The position numbers and the translations under genes are program-made. From the NCBI GenBank assembly GCA_963931575.1, contig OZ007029.1, forward strand, positions 1,302,001-1,366,000: DNA of 64,000 nucleotides, in the 5' to 3' direction. The notes under the pieces are model-generated. The model was given only the letters and a program-made list of their open reading frames with translations, was not told the DNA's origin and ran no database searches. The DNA is from Gastranaerophilus sp944325835. Lineage in GTDB: Bacteria; Cyanobacteriota; Vampirovibrionia; Gastranaerophilales; Gastranaerophilaceae. Below, piece after piece: positions 32,993-42,079 of the stretch (positions are counted from its first letter, which is position 1; each line of letters opens with the position of its first letter).

Positions 32993-35236
32993 ATGCAAAA
33001 CGCATATTCTACAACAAACGGAAATAACATAGTTGAATTTACAACTTCAAAATCAGCTGAAAAACTGGCTGATGAAAGAAAAACATCATTCCTTCAAACA
33101 AAACCACAAAAAGAAACTATCTATATAATTAAAAAAGATGGTACTAAAGAAGAATATAATATCCAAAAAATTATCAATGCTGTTAATAAATCCGCAGCAA
33201 GAATGCTGGTAAAATTAACAGATGAAGACTTAAAAGAAATCTGTGACTTTGTAACAAATAAGGTTAACCAGAGAACCGGCGATACCGTTGAAATCGCAGA
33301 AATGCACAATATCGTTGAAGGTGCACTTGAATATCTTAACCCGAAAGTTGCTCAAAGCTACAGAAATTACAGAAACTATAAACAGGATTTCGTAAGTATG
33401 CTGGACAAAGTTTATCAAGAAAGCCAAAGAATTATGTACATTGGTGACAAAGAAAACTCCAATGCTGATTCTACTTTAGTTTCAACCAAACGTTCATTGA
33501 TTTTCAACGAACTTAACAAAGAGTTGTATAAAAAATTCTTCTTAACCGTAGATGATTTGCAGGCTATTCGTGATGGTTACATCTACATCCACGACATGTC
33601 AGCACGCCGTGATACAATGAACTGCTGTCTTTTTGACGTTGCAAAAGTTCTTGAAGGCGGATTTGAAATGGGTAACTTATGGTACAATGAACCCAAAACC
33701 CTTGACGTTGCATTTGACGTAATCGGCGACATCGTTATGGCTGCAGCAAGCCAGCAATACGGCGGCTTCACGGTTGCGGAAGTCGATAAAATTCTTGCAC
33801 CGTACGCTGAAAAAACCTACAATTTACGATACAATAAATATATTTGTCTTGGCCTGTCTTTTGAAAAGGCAAGAGAAGAAGCTTTAAAAGATGTTCAAAA
33901 AGACTTTGAACAAGGATTTCAGGGCTGGGAATACAAGTTCAACACAGTTGCCTCCAGCCGCGGCGATTATCCTTTCATCACGGTAACAACCGGTCTTGGT
34001 ACAGGTGAATACGAAAAAATGGCAACACTTGCTATGCTCAAAATCAGAATGGGCGGACAGGGTAAGAAAAATAACAAAAAACCTGTTCTCTTCCCTAAAA
34101 TTGTATTCCTGTATGATGAAAAACTTCACGGTGAAGGCTGTATTTCAGAAGACCTGTTTGAAGCCGGTGTTGCATGTTCTCAAAAATCAATGTATCCGGA
34201 TTGGTTATCACTTTCCGGCGAAGGATACGTTGCAGAAATGTACAAAAAATATGGAAGAGTCGTTTCTCCTATGGGCTGCAGAGCGTTCCTTTCTCCTTGG
34301 TTTGAAAGAGGCGGTATGGAACCGGCTGATGAAAACGACAAACCTATTTTTGTCGGAAGATTTAACATTGGCGCTGTAAGCTTACACCTGCCAATGATTT
34401 ATGCAAAAGCTAAAAAAGAAAGCAAAGATTTCTATGAAGTTTTAGATTACTATCTTGAATTAATCAGAAAAATTCACAAGAGAACTTATGATTATCTTGG
34501 CGAAATGAAAGCTTCCGTAAACCCTCTGGCTTACTGCGAAGGCGGTTTCTACGGCGGCAATCTCGGCATTCACGATAAAATTAAACCTATCTTGAAATCT
34601 TCTACAGCATCTTTCGGTATCACGGCTTTGAATGAACTTCAAAGACTATACAACGGTAAATCCATTGCAGAAGACGGCGAATTTGCTCTTGAAGTTATGA
34701 AATACATCAACAAGAAAACTCAAGAATTCAAAGCAGAAGACGGTATTCTTTATGCAATCTACGGAACACCAGCTGAAAGTCTTTGCGGATTGCAAATTCA
34801 ACAATTCCGCAAAAAATTCGGCGTAGTAGAAAACGTTTCAGACAGAGGCTACGTATCTAACAGCTTCCACTGTCACGTATCCGAAGACATTACACCAATT
34901 GAAAAACAAGACTCCGAAAAACGTTTCTGGGATCTGTTCAACGGCGGAAAAATTCAATATGTAAAATACCCGATTGCATATAACAAAGATGCTATCAAAA
35001 TGCTTATCAGACGTGCAATGAAAATGGGATTTTATGAAGGTGTAAACCTTTCACTTTCCTACTGCGAAGACTGCGGGCACCAGGAATTGAATATGGATGT
35101 CTGCCCGAAATGCGGAAGCAAAAACCTGACAAAAATTGAAAGAATGAACGGTTATCTTTCATATTCAAGAGTCAAAGGCGACACCCGTCTTAATGACGCT
35201 AAAATGGAAGAAATAAAAGACCGCGTAAGTATGTAA
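32993..35236 (+). CDS. nrdD: Anaerobic ribonucleoside-triphosphate reductase
   Basis: Class III reductase that makes dNTPs without oxygen using a glycyl radical. I start at the ATG at 32993, after GGGGG; the longer frame adds 61 unrelated residues. The 747 residues have an ATP cone (about 40-125, IYIIKKDGTKEEYNIQKIIN), the catalytic barrel (DMSARRDTMNCCLFDV, GFQGWEYKFNTVASSRGDYP), a four-Cys zinc site (CEDCGHQEL...CPKCGS) and the glycyl radical motif RMNGYLS near the C-terminus. Paired with nrdG downstream. It indicates growth without oxygen. Confidence 0.95.
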   Translation: MQNAYSTTNGNNIVEFTTSKSAEKLADERKTSFLQTKPQKETIYIIKKDGTKEEYNIQKIINAVNKSAARMLVKLTDEDLKEICDFVTNKVNQRTGDTVEIAEMHNIVEGALEYLNPKVAQSYRNYRNYKQDFVSMLDKVYQESQRIMYIGDKENSNADSTLVSTKRSLIFNELNKELYKKFFLTVDDLQAIRDGYIYIHDMSARRDTMNCCLFDVAKVLEGGFEMGNLWYNEPKTLDVAFDVIGDIVMAAASQQYGGFTVAEVDKILAPYAEKTYNLRYNKYICLGLSFEKAREEALKDVQKDFEQGFQGWEYKFNTVASSRGDYPFITVTTGLGTGEYEKMATLAMLKIRMGGQGKKNNKKPVLFPKIVFLYDEKLHGEGCISEDLFEAGVACSQKSMYPDWLSLSGEGYVAEMYKKYGRVVSPMGCRAFLSPWFERGGMEPADENDKPIFVGRFNIGAVSLHLPMIYAKAKKESKDFYEVLDYYLELIRKIHKRTYDYLGEMKASVNPLAYCEGGFYGGNLGIHDKIKPILKSSTASFGITALNELQRLYNGKSIAEDGEFALEVMKYINKKTQEFKAEDGILYAIYGTPAESLCGLQIQQFRKKFGVVENVSDRGYVSNSFHCHVSEDITPIEKQDSEKRFWDLFNGGKIQYVKYPIAYNKDAIKMLIRRAMKMGFYEGVNLSLSYCEDCGHQELNMDVCPKCGSKNLTKIERMNGYLSYSRVKGDTRLNDAKMEEIKDRVSM

Positions 35237-35308
35237 TAACATAAATTATAAAAGTTTTCAGGTCACGCAAGTGACTTGAAAACTTTATTATAGGGGTATA
35301 GGGGAAAA

Positions 35309-35800
35309 ATGAATTATCACAATATAACAAAAGACGATATGTTAAACGGCGACGGTTTACGGGTAGTATTATGGGTTTCCGGCTGTAACCACCACTGCCA
35401 TGGCTGCCAAAATCCTATAACCTGGGATGTTGGCGGAGGTATCCCGTTTGATGAAGCTGCGGAAAAAGAACTTTTTGATGAACTTGCCAAACCGCATATT
35501 GCAGGTATAACATTCAGTGGCGGTGATCCCTTGCATCCGTTTAATCGTCCGGAAGTTTTCAGACTTATCAAAAAATGCCGTGAATTATACCCTGAAAAAA
35601 CAATCTGGCTTTATACGGGTTTTAACTGGGAAGATATTCAGGATTGCGAGGAACTGAAAGACGTTGACGTAATTGCAGAAGGCAGATTTGTCGAAGAATT
35701 GCTTGATAATAATAAGCACTGGGTCGGAAGTACAAACCAGCGTGTAATAGACGTCAAAAAGACGTTAGAAACAGGTAAAATCGCCCTGCATTGCTCATAA
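35309..35800 (+). CDS. nrdG: Anaerobic ribonucleotide reductase activating protein
   Basis: Radical SAM enzyme that generates the glycyl radical in NrdD. The 163 residues have the cluster motif in SGCNHHCHGCQNPITWDV (C-x3-C-x2-C), FSGGDPLHPFNRPEV for SAM binding, and the compact length of NrdG. Ribosome site AGGGGTATAGGGG. It follows nrdD after 72 bp containing a short palindrome. Confidence 0.95.
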   Translation: MNYHNITKDDMLNGDGLRVVLWVSGCNHHCHGCQNPITWDVGGGIPFDEAAEKELFDELAKPHIAGITFSGGDPLHPFNRPEVFRLIKKCRELYPEKTIWLYTGFNWEDIQDCEELKDVDVIAEGRFVEELLDNNKHWVGSTNQRVIDVKKTLETGKIALHCS

Positions 35801-35815
35801 AAATTTTGTATGTAG

Positions 35816-35843
35816 AAAAGCTCCGGACACCCGGAGCTTTTTT
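35816..35843 (+). terminator. Terminator after nrdG
   Basis: AAAAGCTCCGG pairs with CCGGAGCTTTT, then T. Nearly the same sequence ends each copy of the duplicated lipase unit (37395 and 38932), so the three terminators frame the tandem repeat. Confidence 0.9.
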
Positions 35844-35845
35844 AT

Positions 35846-35940
35846 TTGACAAATTACTACAAATTTAGTATAATAATCTCACCTGTTTCATTATTCATTG
35901 TCCGCCTATATAAAGGAGGACTGTTATGTTATTTGAATAA
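35846..35940 (+). promoter_or_regulatory. Consensus promoter and 4-codon ORF, lipase unit 1
   Basis: TTGACA (35846-35851), 17 bp, TATAAT (35869-35874): a perfect sigma-70 type promoter. About 35 bases downstream is a perfect AAAGGAGG ribosome site and a tiny ORF, ATG at 35926 to TAA 35940, encoding MLFE. Transcription then runs antisense through the membrane-protein gene toward the lipase. The same block is at 37423-37517. Confidence 0.75.
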
Positions 35941-35945
35941 AAACA

Positions 35946-36293
35946 TTAGGGGCACAATGCTATTAACGTAAATAGTCCCCAAAAAGAACCGTATATCAAA
36001 CCCAGATAAAATAATGGATAATATATTATTTTCAGTGGGAGCTTTTCGTATGGAAAATTAAATGCAATTACCCGATTATTTGTCGTATAAAAAATATATT
36101 CAATGATAAGGCCAATAATAACAAAACCTAAAAAAACAAAACTAAATGGAGTATATATAAGAAGAATATACTCGCCTTCTCCTCCACTTGGAGAAACAAA
36201 CATATTAATCGTCTCTTTTCCATAAAACATAAAACATATTAAAGAAATTAAAGACATGATATTTAATGTATATGATTTGCAGGGATTTTTCAT
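35946..36293 (-). CDS. Small polytopic membrane protein, lipase unit 1
   Basis: No family recognised. The 115 residues have about three hydrophobic segments (NIMSLISLICFMFYG, IYTPFSFVFLGFVIIGLIIE, and IIYYPLFYLGLIYGSFWGLF). A paralog of 120 residues sits in unit 2. It lies on the strand opposite the lipase, and the strong promoter at 35846 reads antisense through all of it. Being paired with a lipase, it could be an immunity protein, but there is no direct evidence. The start has a poor ribosome site. Confidence 0.65.
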   Translation of the reverse strand: MKNPCKSYTLNIMSLISLICFMFYGKETINMFVSPSGGEGEYILLIYTPFSFVFLGFVIIGLIIEYIFYTTNNRVIAFNFPYEKLPLKIIYYPLFYLGLIYGSFWGLFTLIALCP

Positions 36294-36335
36294 ACAAATA
36301 TTTTATTACAAACATAAATATAAGGAATAAACACT

Positions 36336-37388
36336 ATGGATAAAAAATTTCATACAGACTTAATGATTTTATCAGGACATACTTACAAAAAAGGGGATTT
36401 TGTACTTCCCTCAAATTGGCACGAATTAACTTCTTTTAGTGCAAACAATGGGTTCCAAGCAACTGTTTATAAAAATGGCAACGACATTGCTATTAGTTAT
36501 AGAGGTACTGAGATCACAAAATTTGAAAATAATGAATACAAAAAAGATATACAAAACGATAAACAAATGTTTTTTGGAAAACTACCAGAACAATACCAAA
36601 ATGCTAACGAGGTTTATCAACAAATTAGGCACGCATATCCAAATGCAAATATTACAGTTACAGGCCATTCGCTTGGCGGCAGTTTAGCTCAATTAGTCTC
36701 TGCTGAAAACGGTTGTCAGGCTGTAACTTTTAACGCTTACGGAACGGGAGAGATTTTAGAAAATTCAGGTTACAAAAATACTAAAGAGCTTAATATAATA
36801 AATTACGGAAACCCAAATGATTTCGTTTTTTCAGCAAATTATAATGTGCAGCCAGGCAGAACATTTATAACTAATACCGATTTAAATAAAGATGAAATAT
36901 ACTATGTACAAAAAGGTTGGAACAAACACCCAAGTTTTGATAATCATAAAATTGAAAACATGGGTCCTCTTGAAGATGCAGTAGAAATTAAACCACTACC
37001 ACCACAATATAAATATGATGTTAATAATATCCATAAAGCTTCAGTAAATAAAACCTTCACGCGTGAAGAAATCGCAAATATGTCTAATGAGGATTACCTC
37101 AAATACGAGCCGCAAATTTTGCAACAGTTAAGAAACGGGCAATTTAAAGAACAAAAACCGGACTATGACAATTTCGTTAACCCAAATACCGGTTCTAAAA
37201 AAATTTATACGAAAGAAGAACTTGCTAAAATGAGTGCCGACGAGTTTATGAAAAATGAATTCGAAATCATGGGACAGCTTCAATCTATTGGCTTACCGGA
37301 TAAAAAAGATTTGCCGCAAAATTCGACTGATTCGGACGACGGAAGGTGGGTTACTATCAACGGAAACCATGTCTTTATTGAAAAGTAG
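36336..37388 (+). CDS. Class 3 lipase-like protein with repeat-bearing C-terminal tail, unit 1
   Basis: The 350 residues have an alpha/beta-hydrolase lipase core: YRGTE oxyanion region (about 52), and VTGHSLGGSLAQLVSAE with the nucleophilic Ser in GHSLG (about 111-115). The C-terminal third has two related segments, FTREEIANMSNEDYLKYEP and YTKEELAKMSADEFMKNEFE, and ends GRWVTINGNHVFIEK, a tail style also seen in phage structural proteins and toxins. No signal peptide. Ribosome site AAGGAATAAACACT. Likely a phospholipase effector or toxin; target unknown. Unit 2 is a broken paralog. Confidence 0.78.
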   Translation: MDKKFHTDLMILSGHTYKKGDFVLPSNWHELTSFSANNGFQATVYKNGNDIAISYRGTEITKFENNEYKKDIQNDKQMFFGKLPEQYQNANEVYQQIRHAYPNANITVTGHSLGGSLAQLVSAENGCQAVTFNAYGTGEILENSGYKNTKELNIINYGNPNDFVFSANYNVQPGRTFITNTDLNKDEIYYVQKGWNKHPSFDNHKIENMGPLEDAVEIKPLPPQYKYDVNNIHKASVNKTFTREEIANMSNEDYLKYEPQILQQLRNGQFKEQKPDYDNFVNPNTGSKKIYTKEELAKMSADEFMKNEFEIMGQLQSIGLPDKKDLPQNSTDSDDGRWVTINGNHVFIEK

Positions 37389-37394
37389 CACAAT

Positions 37395-37420
37395 GCTCCG
37401 GAAAAATCCGGAGCTTTTTT
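37395..37420 (+). terminator. Terminator ending lipase unit 1
   Basis: GCTCCGGA pairs with TCCGGAGC around AAAA, followed by six T. The next promoter (TTGACA) begins 2 bp later. Confidence 0.9.
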
Positions 37421-37422
37421 AT

Positions 37423-37517
37423 TTGACAAATTACTACAAATTTAGTATAATATTCTCACCTGTTTCATTATTCATTGTCCGCCTATATAAAGGAGGACTG
37501 TTATGTTATTTGAATAA
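37423..37517 (+). promoter_or_regulatory. Consensus promoter and 4-codon ORF, lipase unit 2
   Basis: TTGACA (37423-37428), 17 bp, TATAAT (37446-37451), then AAAGGAGG and the ORF MLFE (37503-37517). It is almost identical to 35846-35940, 1577 bp upstream. The near-perfect conservation over noncoding sequence suggests a recent duplication or selection on it. Confidence 0.75.
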
Positions 37518-37868
37518 AAACATTGCGGGCATTGCTATTATCGTAAATAGCCCCCAAAAGGAACCGTATATCAAACCCAGATAAAATAATGGATAATATA
37601 TTATTTTCAAAGGTATTTTTTCGTATGGAAAATTTAACGCAAAAGATTGGGGATTTGATTTATAAAAAGCATGTTCCAGAAGTAAACTGACTATCAGCCA
37701 GCCAAGAAAAATAAAACTGGCTGGAATATATATGAATCCAATAATATCCCATTCGCCACCACTCGGGGATACAAACATACTTATCAAATCTTTGCCATAA
37801 TATATAAAACATATTAAAGAAATTAACGACATAATATTTAATGTATATGATTTGCAGGGATTTTTCAT
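37506..37868 (-). CDS. Small polytopic membrane protein, lipase unit 2
   Basis: A 120-residue paralog of the protein at 35946-36293. The N-terminus (MKNPCKSYTLNIMSLISLIC) and C-terminus (KIIYYPLFYLGLIYGSFWGL) are nearly identical; the middle loop and second helix differ (SFIFLGWLIVSLLLEHAFYK). Variation confined to the middle with fixed ends is what specificity-bearing immunity proteins show, but this is only suggestive. The stop overlaps the tiny MLFE ORF by position. Confidence 0.62.
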   Translation of the reverse strand: MKNPCKSYTLNIMSLISLICFIYYGKDLISMFVSPSGGEWDIIGFIYIPASFIFLGWLIVSLLLEHAFYKSNPQSFALNFPYEKIPLKIIYYPLFYLGLIYGSFWGLFTIIAMPAMFLFK

Positions 37869-37910
37869 ACAACTATTGTATTACAAACATAAATATAAGG
37901 AATAAACACT

Positions 37911-38930
37911 ATGGATAAAAAACTTCATAAAGACTTAATGATTTTATCAGGACACACATACAAAAATGGGAAGTTTGTACTTCCAACAGATTAGAAAGAG
38001 ATAACCTCTTATAGCGCTGACAACGGCTTCCAATCAACTATTTATAAAAAAGGCAATGATATCGCCATTAGCTATAGGGGAACTGATAGCGCAAGAGATT
38101 TTTGGGGGAGCGATAGACGAATGTACCTCAAGGAACTACCAGAACAGTATAAAAATGCCAATGAAGTCTATCAACAAATTAGGCACGCATATCCCAATGC
38201 AAATATTACAGTTACAGGGCATTCGCTTGGCGGTAGTTTAGCACAATTAGTTTCGGCTGAAAACGGTTGTTCTGCGGTCACATTTAATGCTTACGGAACT
38301 AACGATATTTTAAAAAACACAGGTATTTACAATACAAAAGATTTAAACATAATTAATTATGGTAATATAAATGACCCCGTTTTTAATTCAAGCTATACAA
38401 AACATCCCGGAAGAAGTTTTGTTACTAATACTGAATTACATCCTGACAAAATTTATGAAGTCGGTCACCAATATAATCCTCATATACCAGCACATAAAAT
38501 TGAAAATATGAGTTCCCTTGATGATGCTGTAGAAATTGAGCCTAAATTTATATCAAGCAAAAATAATAGCCCATTCCAACTTTACGCCGAAAAAACCTTC
38601 ACGCGTGAAGACATTGCAAATATGTCTAATGAGGATTACCTCAAATACGAGCCGCAAATTTTGCAACAGTTAAGAAACGGGCAATTTAAAGAACAAAAAC
38701 CGGACTATGACAATTTCGTTAACCCAAATACCGGTTCTAAAAAAATTTATACGAAAGAAGAACTTGCTAAAATGAGCGCTGATGAGTTTATGAAAAATGA
38801 ATTCGAAATCATGGGACAGCTTCAATCTATTGGCTTACCGGATAAAAAAGATTTGCCGCAAAATTCGACTGATTCCGACGACGGAAGGTGGGTTACTATC
38901 AACGGAAACCATGTCTTTATCGAGAAGTAG
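37911..38930 (+). pseudogene. Class 3 lipase-like protein, unit 2, amber codon near the start
   Basis: Aligned with unit 1, the frame runs MDKKLHKDLMILSGHTY and then meets TAG at 37992-37994, where unit 1 has a Trp codon (TGG). After that it is open to 38930. The lipase core (VTGHSLGGSLAQLVSAE) is intact and the C-terminal 110 or so residues are identical to unit 1, while residues around 60-80 and 140-220 differ. A shorter protein could start at the ATG at 38121, but that lacks a ribosome site and the first strands. I read it as a recently inactivated copy, with gene conversion of the 3' part. Confidence 0.75.
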
Positions 38931-38931
38931 C

Positions 38932-38966
38932 AAAAAGCTCCGGTTTTTCCAAACCGGAGCTTTTTT
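38932..38966 (+). terminator. Terminator ending lipase unit 2
   Basis: AAGCTCCGGTTT pairs with AAACCGGAGCTT around TTCC, followed by T-rich sequence. It faces the minus-strand oadB end at 39000 and may serve both. Confidence 0.88.
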
Positions 38967-38999
38967 GTTTTATTTGTTGTTTTATATATTCTTTGTCTA

Positions 39000-40205
39000 T
39001 TATGTGCAAAGAGCCAGCAGAATGCCTGCCGCAACGGCGGAGCCGATAACACCCGCTACGTTTGGCCCCATTGCGTGCATCAAGAGGAAGTTTTGAGGGT
39101 TTGCCTCTAAGCCTACTTTATTTGAAACACGCGCTGCCATAGGTACTGCCGAAACACCTGCGGAACCTATCAAAGGGTTGATTAGAGGGCTGGTCTTGCC
39201 GGTAAACTTATCACTCAATTTAGTGAAGAAATTCATTACTTTTGCAAAGACAACACCGCCGGCAGTTGCCAGTGCAAATGCTGTTACACCCAATATCAGG
39301 ATAAACAATGTTTGAGTTGTAAGGAATTGTTCTGCTGAAAGTTTTGAACCAACAGAAAGTCCTAAGAATATTGTAACAATATTAATCAAAGCGTTTTGCA
39401 TTGTATCAGAAAGTCTTTCAACAACGCCGCATTCTTTACATAAGTTACCGAATGTCAACGCACCGATTAGAGGGCACGCATCCGGAAGGAAGATTATACA
39501 AAGTGAAAGAACAACTATAGGGAAAACAATTTTTTCACGTTTTGTAACGTTTCTCAACTGTTCCATTTGAATTTTTCTTTCTTCTTCCGTTGTGAGTAAT
39601 TTCATAATAGGCGGCTGAATAACCGGAACCAGTGCCATATAAGAATATGCGGCAACCGCGATTGCGCCGAGAAGTTCAGGTGCCAATTTTGTTGTTACAT
39701 AAATTGAAGTAGGGCCGTCAGCACCACCGATAATACCGATTGCACCGGATTGTGGAAGCGTGAAGCCAAATACGCACAGTGCTAAAAGCAATGCACCAAA
39801 AATACCGAATTGCGCGGCACCGCCCAGCAATGCAGTTTTAGGGTTTGCAATCAAAGGACCAAAGTCAGTCATTGCACCAACACCCATAAAGATAATTAAC
39901 GGAAATAAACCTTTATGAATACCTGCTTCATAAACAATTCCGAGAAACCCTTGAGGGCCTGCCATATCTGCAACCGGAATGTTTGACAAGAAACCGCCGA
40001 ATGCAATAGGAACCAGCAGCAGCGGCTCATATTGTTTTTTAATACCGAGCCACATCAAGAACAGGCACACCAGCAGCATAATAGGAGAACCGAACTGGTG
40101 GAGGAACTGTTCAAATCCGTTAGTTATGTTTGGATCCGCAGGCAAAACAAAGTTTGCAATACCTGTTGACATCCAAAGTTTTTCTAAACTTTCAACTAAA
40201 TTCAT
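39000..40205 (-). CDS. oadB: Sodium-translocating decarboxylase beta subunit
   Basis: The membrane subunit that couples decarboxylation of a carboxybiotin to sodium export. The 401 residues have about ten helices with the family signatures GGADGPTSIYVTTKLAP, GVGAMTDFGPLIANPKTALLG and NPLIGSAGVSAVPMAARV. OadB, GcdB and MmdB are close homologs; the alpha subunit next door decides the substrate. Ribosome site TAGGAGGTTAAA. Last gene of birA-oadG-oadA-oadB. Confidence 0.93.
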   Translation of the reverse strand: MNLVESLEKLWMSTGIANFVLPADPNITNGFEQFLHQFGSPIMLLVCLFLMWLGIKKQYEPLLLVPIAFGGFLSNIPVADMAGPQGFLGIVYEAGIHKGLFPLIIFMGVGAMTDFGPLIANPKTALLGGAAQFGIFGALLLALCVFGFTLPQSGAIGIIGGADGPTSIYVTTKLAPELLGAIAVAAYSYMALVPVIQPPIMKLLTTEEERKIQMEQLRNVTKREKIVFPIVVLSLCIIFLPDACPLIGALTFGNLCKECGVVERLSDTMQNALINIVTIFLGLSVGSKLSAEQFLTTQTLFILILGVTAFALATAGGVVFAKVMNFFTKLSDKFTGKTSPLINPLIGSAGVSAVPMAARVSNKVGLEANPQNFLLMHAMGPNVAGVIGSAVAAGILLALCT

Positions 40206-40216
40206 CTTTTAACCTC

Positions 40217-42016
40217 CTAGCCTACTGTTGCCAACACTTGACCCGGCAGAACTTTATCCCCCGGTTCAATTTCTACGGATTTAACGGTACCTGCAACAGT
40301 TGTCTTAACTTCTGTTTCCATTTTCATAGCTTCGATAACTGCTATTACATCGCCTTCTTCAACCAGATCGCCCTCTTCAACAAGAACTCTCAACACATTG
40401 CCAGGTAAACCGGTTTTAACAGGAGTTCCTTCGCCTGTACCTGCGGCAGAAGCTGTATCAATTCCGGATTTAACGTTAATGTCATAGGTTTTACCGTTAA
40501 CAACGGCTTTATCACCTTCAACTTTAACAGCATATTTTTTACCGTTAACAGAAACTGTGTAACCGCCGTCTTTTGATTCAGCAGCGCACGGTGCAGAATC
40601 TTTAGAAGCGGCTTCGCATTTTCTAACGCCGATTGTGCCTTTGCCTTCAAGGAATAAAATACCTTTTTCTTTACAAGCGGCAGCGATAAAGATATTTTCA
40701 TCATTAACCGGTAATCCTGCATCTTCTAACATTTTTGTTGCAGCTTTAATACCTTTTGTTTCATCTTTATCGTTCAGGTCAACAACTTTTTCCGTTGTAG
40801 GTTGTAATTTCAATTGTTCTTCCGCGATTTTAACGATTTCCGGATCCGGTTCGCAAGGAGTTTTACCGAAATAGCCGAGAACCATTTTACCGTAACCTTC
40901 TGCGATTTTGTTCCATTTGCCGAACATTACGTTGTTAAATGCCTGTTGGAAATAGAATTGTGAAACCGGAGTTACAGAAGTTGCGAAACCGCCGCGTTCA
41001 ACGACTTCTTTCATAGCAGCAACAACTTCAGGGTATTTATCCATAACGCCGTTATCTCTCATCATTTGAGTGTTAGCAGTCAAAGCCCCTCCAGGTAACG
41101 GTGACTGGATAATCATAGGGTTAACTGCCAGCGCTTCCGGCGGCATAAAGTAATCTTTCATGCAATCTTTAAAGATTTCTTCTGTTTCAAGAATTTTTTC
41201 AATATCAATACCGAGATCAAATTCAGTACCTTTAAGAGCATGCCACATAGAAACGATATCAGGTTGAGCAGTACCGCCGGAAACCGGTTTCATAGAAAGG
41301 TCAATACCGTCAGCACCGCCTTCAAGAGCAGCGAGATATGCAGCCAAACCGGTTCCTGCTGTTTCGTGTGAGTGGAATCTGATATGAGCATCAGCACCAA
41401 GGATTTCACGGGTTCTCTTGATTGTTTCGTAAACTTTTCTTGGAGAAGAAGTTCCTGATGCATCTTTGAATGCAAGGCTATTGAACGGAATGCCGGCATC
41501 TAAGATTGAGCGTAAAACTCTTTCATAGAATGCAACGTCATGTGCGCCTGTGCAGCCGATAGGAAGTTCCATCATTGTAATTGTAACTTCGTGTTTCAAA
41601 CCGTTATCAACAATACATTGACCTGAATAAATTAAGTTGTTTACATCATTCAACGCGTCAAAGTTTCTGATAGTTGTAACGCCGTGTTTTTTGAACATTT
41701 TAGCGTGAAGATTGATGATATCTCTAGGCTGAGAATCAAGTCCTACAACGTTAACACCGCGTGCTAAAGATTGCAAATTAATATCCGGTCCGACTGCGGC
41801 TCTGATTTTATCCATTGTTTCAAAAGCGTTTTCATTGCAATAAAAAATCGGCGATTGAAATCTTGCACCGCCTGCGACTTCAAAATGTTTAATACCTGCA
41901 GCAACTGCGGATTGAAGTGCAGGAATAAAGTCGTCTACGAATACTCTTGCGCCATAGACTGACTGAAAACCATCTCTGAAAGATGTGTCCATAACTTTAA
42001 TTAATTTTTTTGACAT
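40217..42016 (-). CDS. oadA: Oxaloacetate decarboxylase alpha subunit (biotin carboxyl carrier fused)
   Basis: Transfers CO2 from oxaloacetate to biotin. The 599 residues have the HMGL-like carboxyltransferase barrel (TSFRDGFQSV, FKDASGTSSPRKVY, RFHSHETAGTGLAAY with metal-binding His), a conserved PYC/OADA domain, and a C-terminal biotinyl domain with EAMKMETEV, Lys being biotinylated. Pyruvate carboxylase subunit B has the same layout; linkage to oadB and oadG favours the sodium pump. In fermentation it yields pyruvate and a sodium gradient. Confidence 0.92.
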   Translation of the reverse strand: MSKKLIKVMDTSFRDGFQSVYGARVFVDDFIPALQSAVAAGIKHFEVAGGARFQSPIFYCNENAFETMDKIRAAVGPDINLQSLARGVNVVGLDSQPRDIINLHAKMFKKHGVTTIRNFDALNDVNNLIYSGQCIVDNGLKHEVTITMMELPIGCTGAHDVAFYERVLRSILDAGIPFNSLAFKDASGTSSPRKVYETIKRTREILGADAHIRFHSHETAGTGLAAYLAALEGGADGIDLSMKPVSGGTAQPDIVSMWHALKGTEFDLGIDIEKILETEEIFKDCMKDYFMPPEALAVNPMIIQSPLPGGALTANTQMMRDNGVMDKYPEVVAAMKEVVERGGFATSVTPVSQFYFQQAFNNVMFGKWNKIAEGYGKMVLGYFGKTPCEPDPEIVKIAEEQLKLQPTTEKVVDLNDKDETKGIKAATKMLEDAGLPVNDENIFIAAACKEKGILFLEGKGTIGVRKCEAASKDSAPCAAESKDGGYTVSVNGKKYAVKVEGDKAVVNGKTYDINVKSGIDTASAAGTGEGTPVKTGLPGNVLRVLVEEGDLVEEGDVIAVIEAMKMETEVKTTVAGTVKSVEIEPGDKVLPGQVLATVG

Positions 42017-42079
42017 GTTTTTCCCTCTTTTTCTTTTATAAATTAGTCATTACTTTTTACGATTAATACGGGAGGTACC

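Noticed and set aside
37911..38930. Amber recoding (TAG as Trp) in the genome
   Set aside because: A single TAG in one duplicated gene; other genes in the window show no sign of in-frame TAG, and prepilin and rpoA frames follow the standard code.
35816..38966. Prophage remnant
   Set aside because: Only the tail-style ending of the lipase recalls phage proteins; no capsid, terminase, integrase or attachment repeat is nearby. The Xer gene at 54146 is 15 kb away among housekeeping genes.
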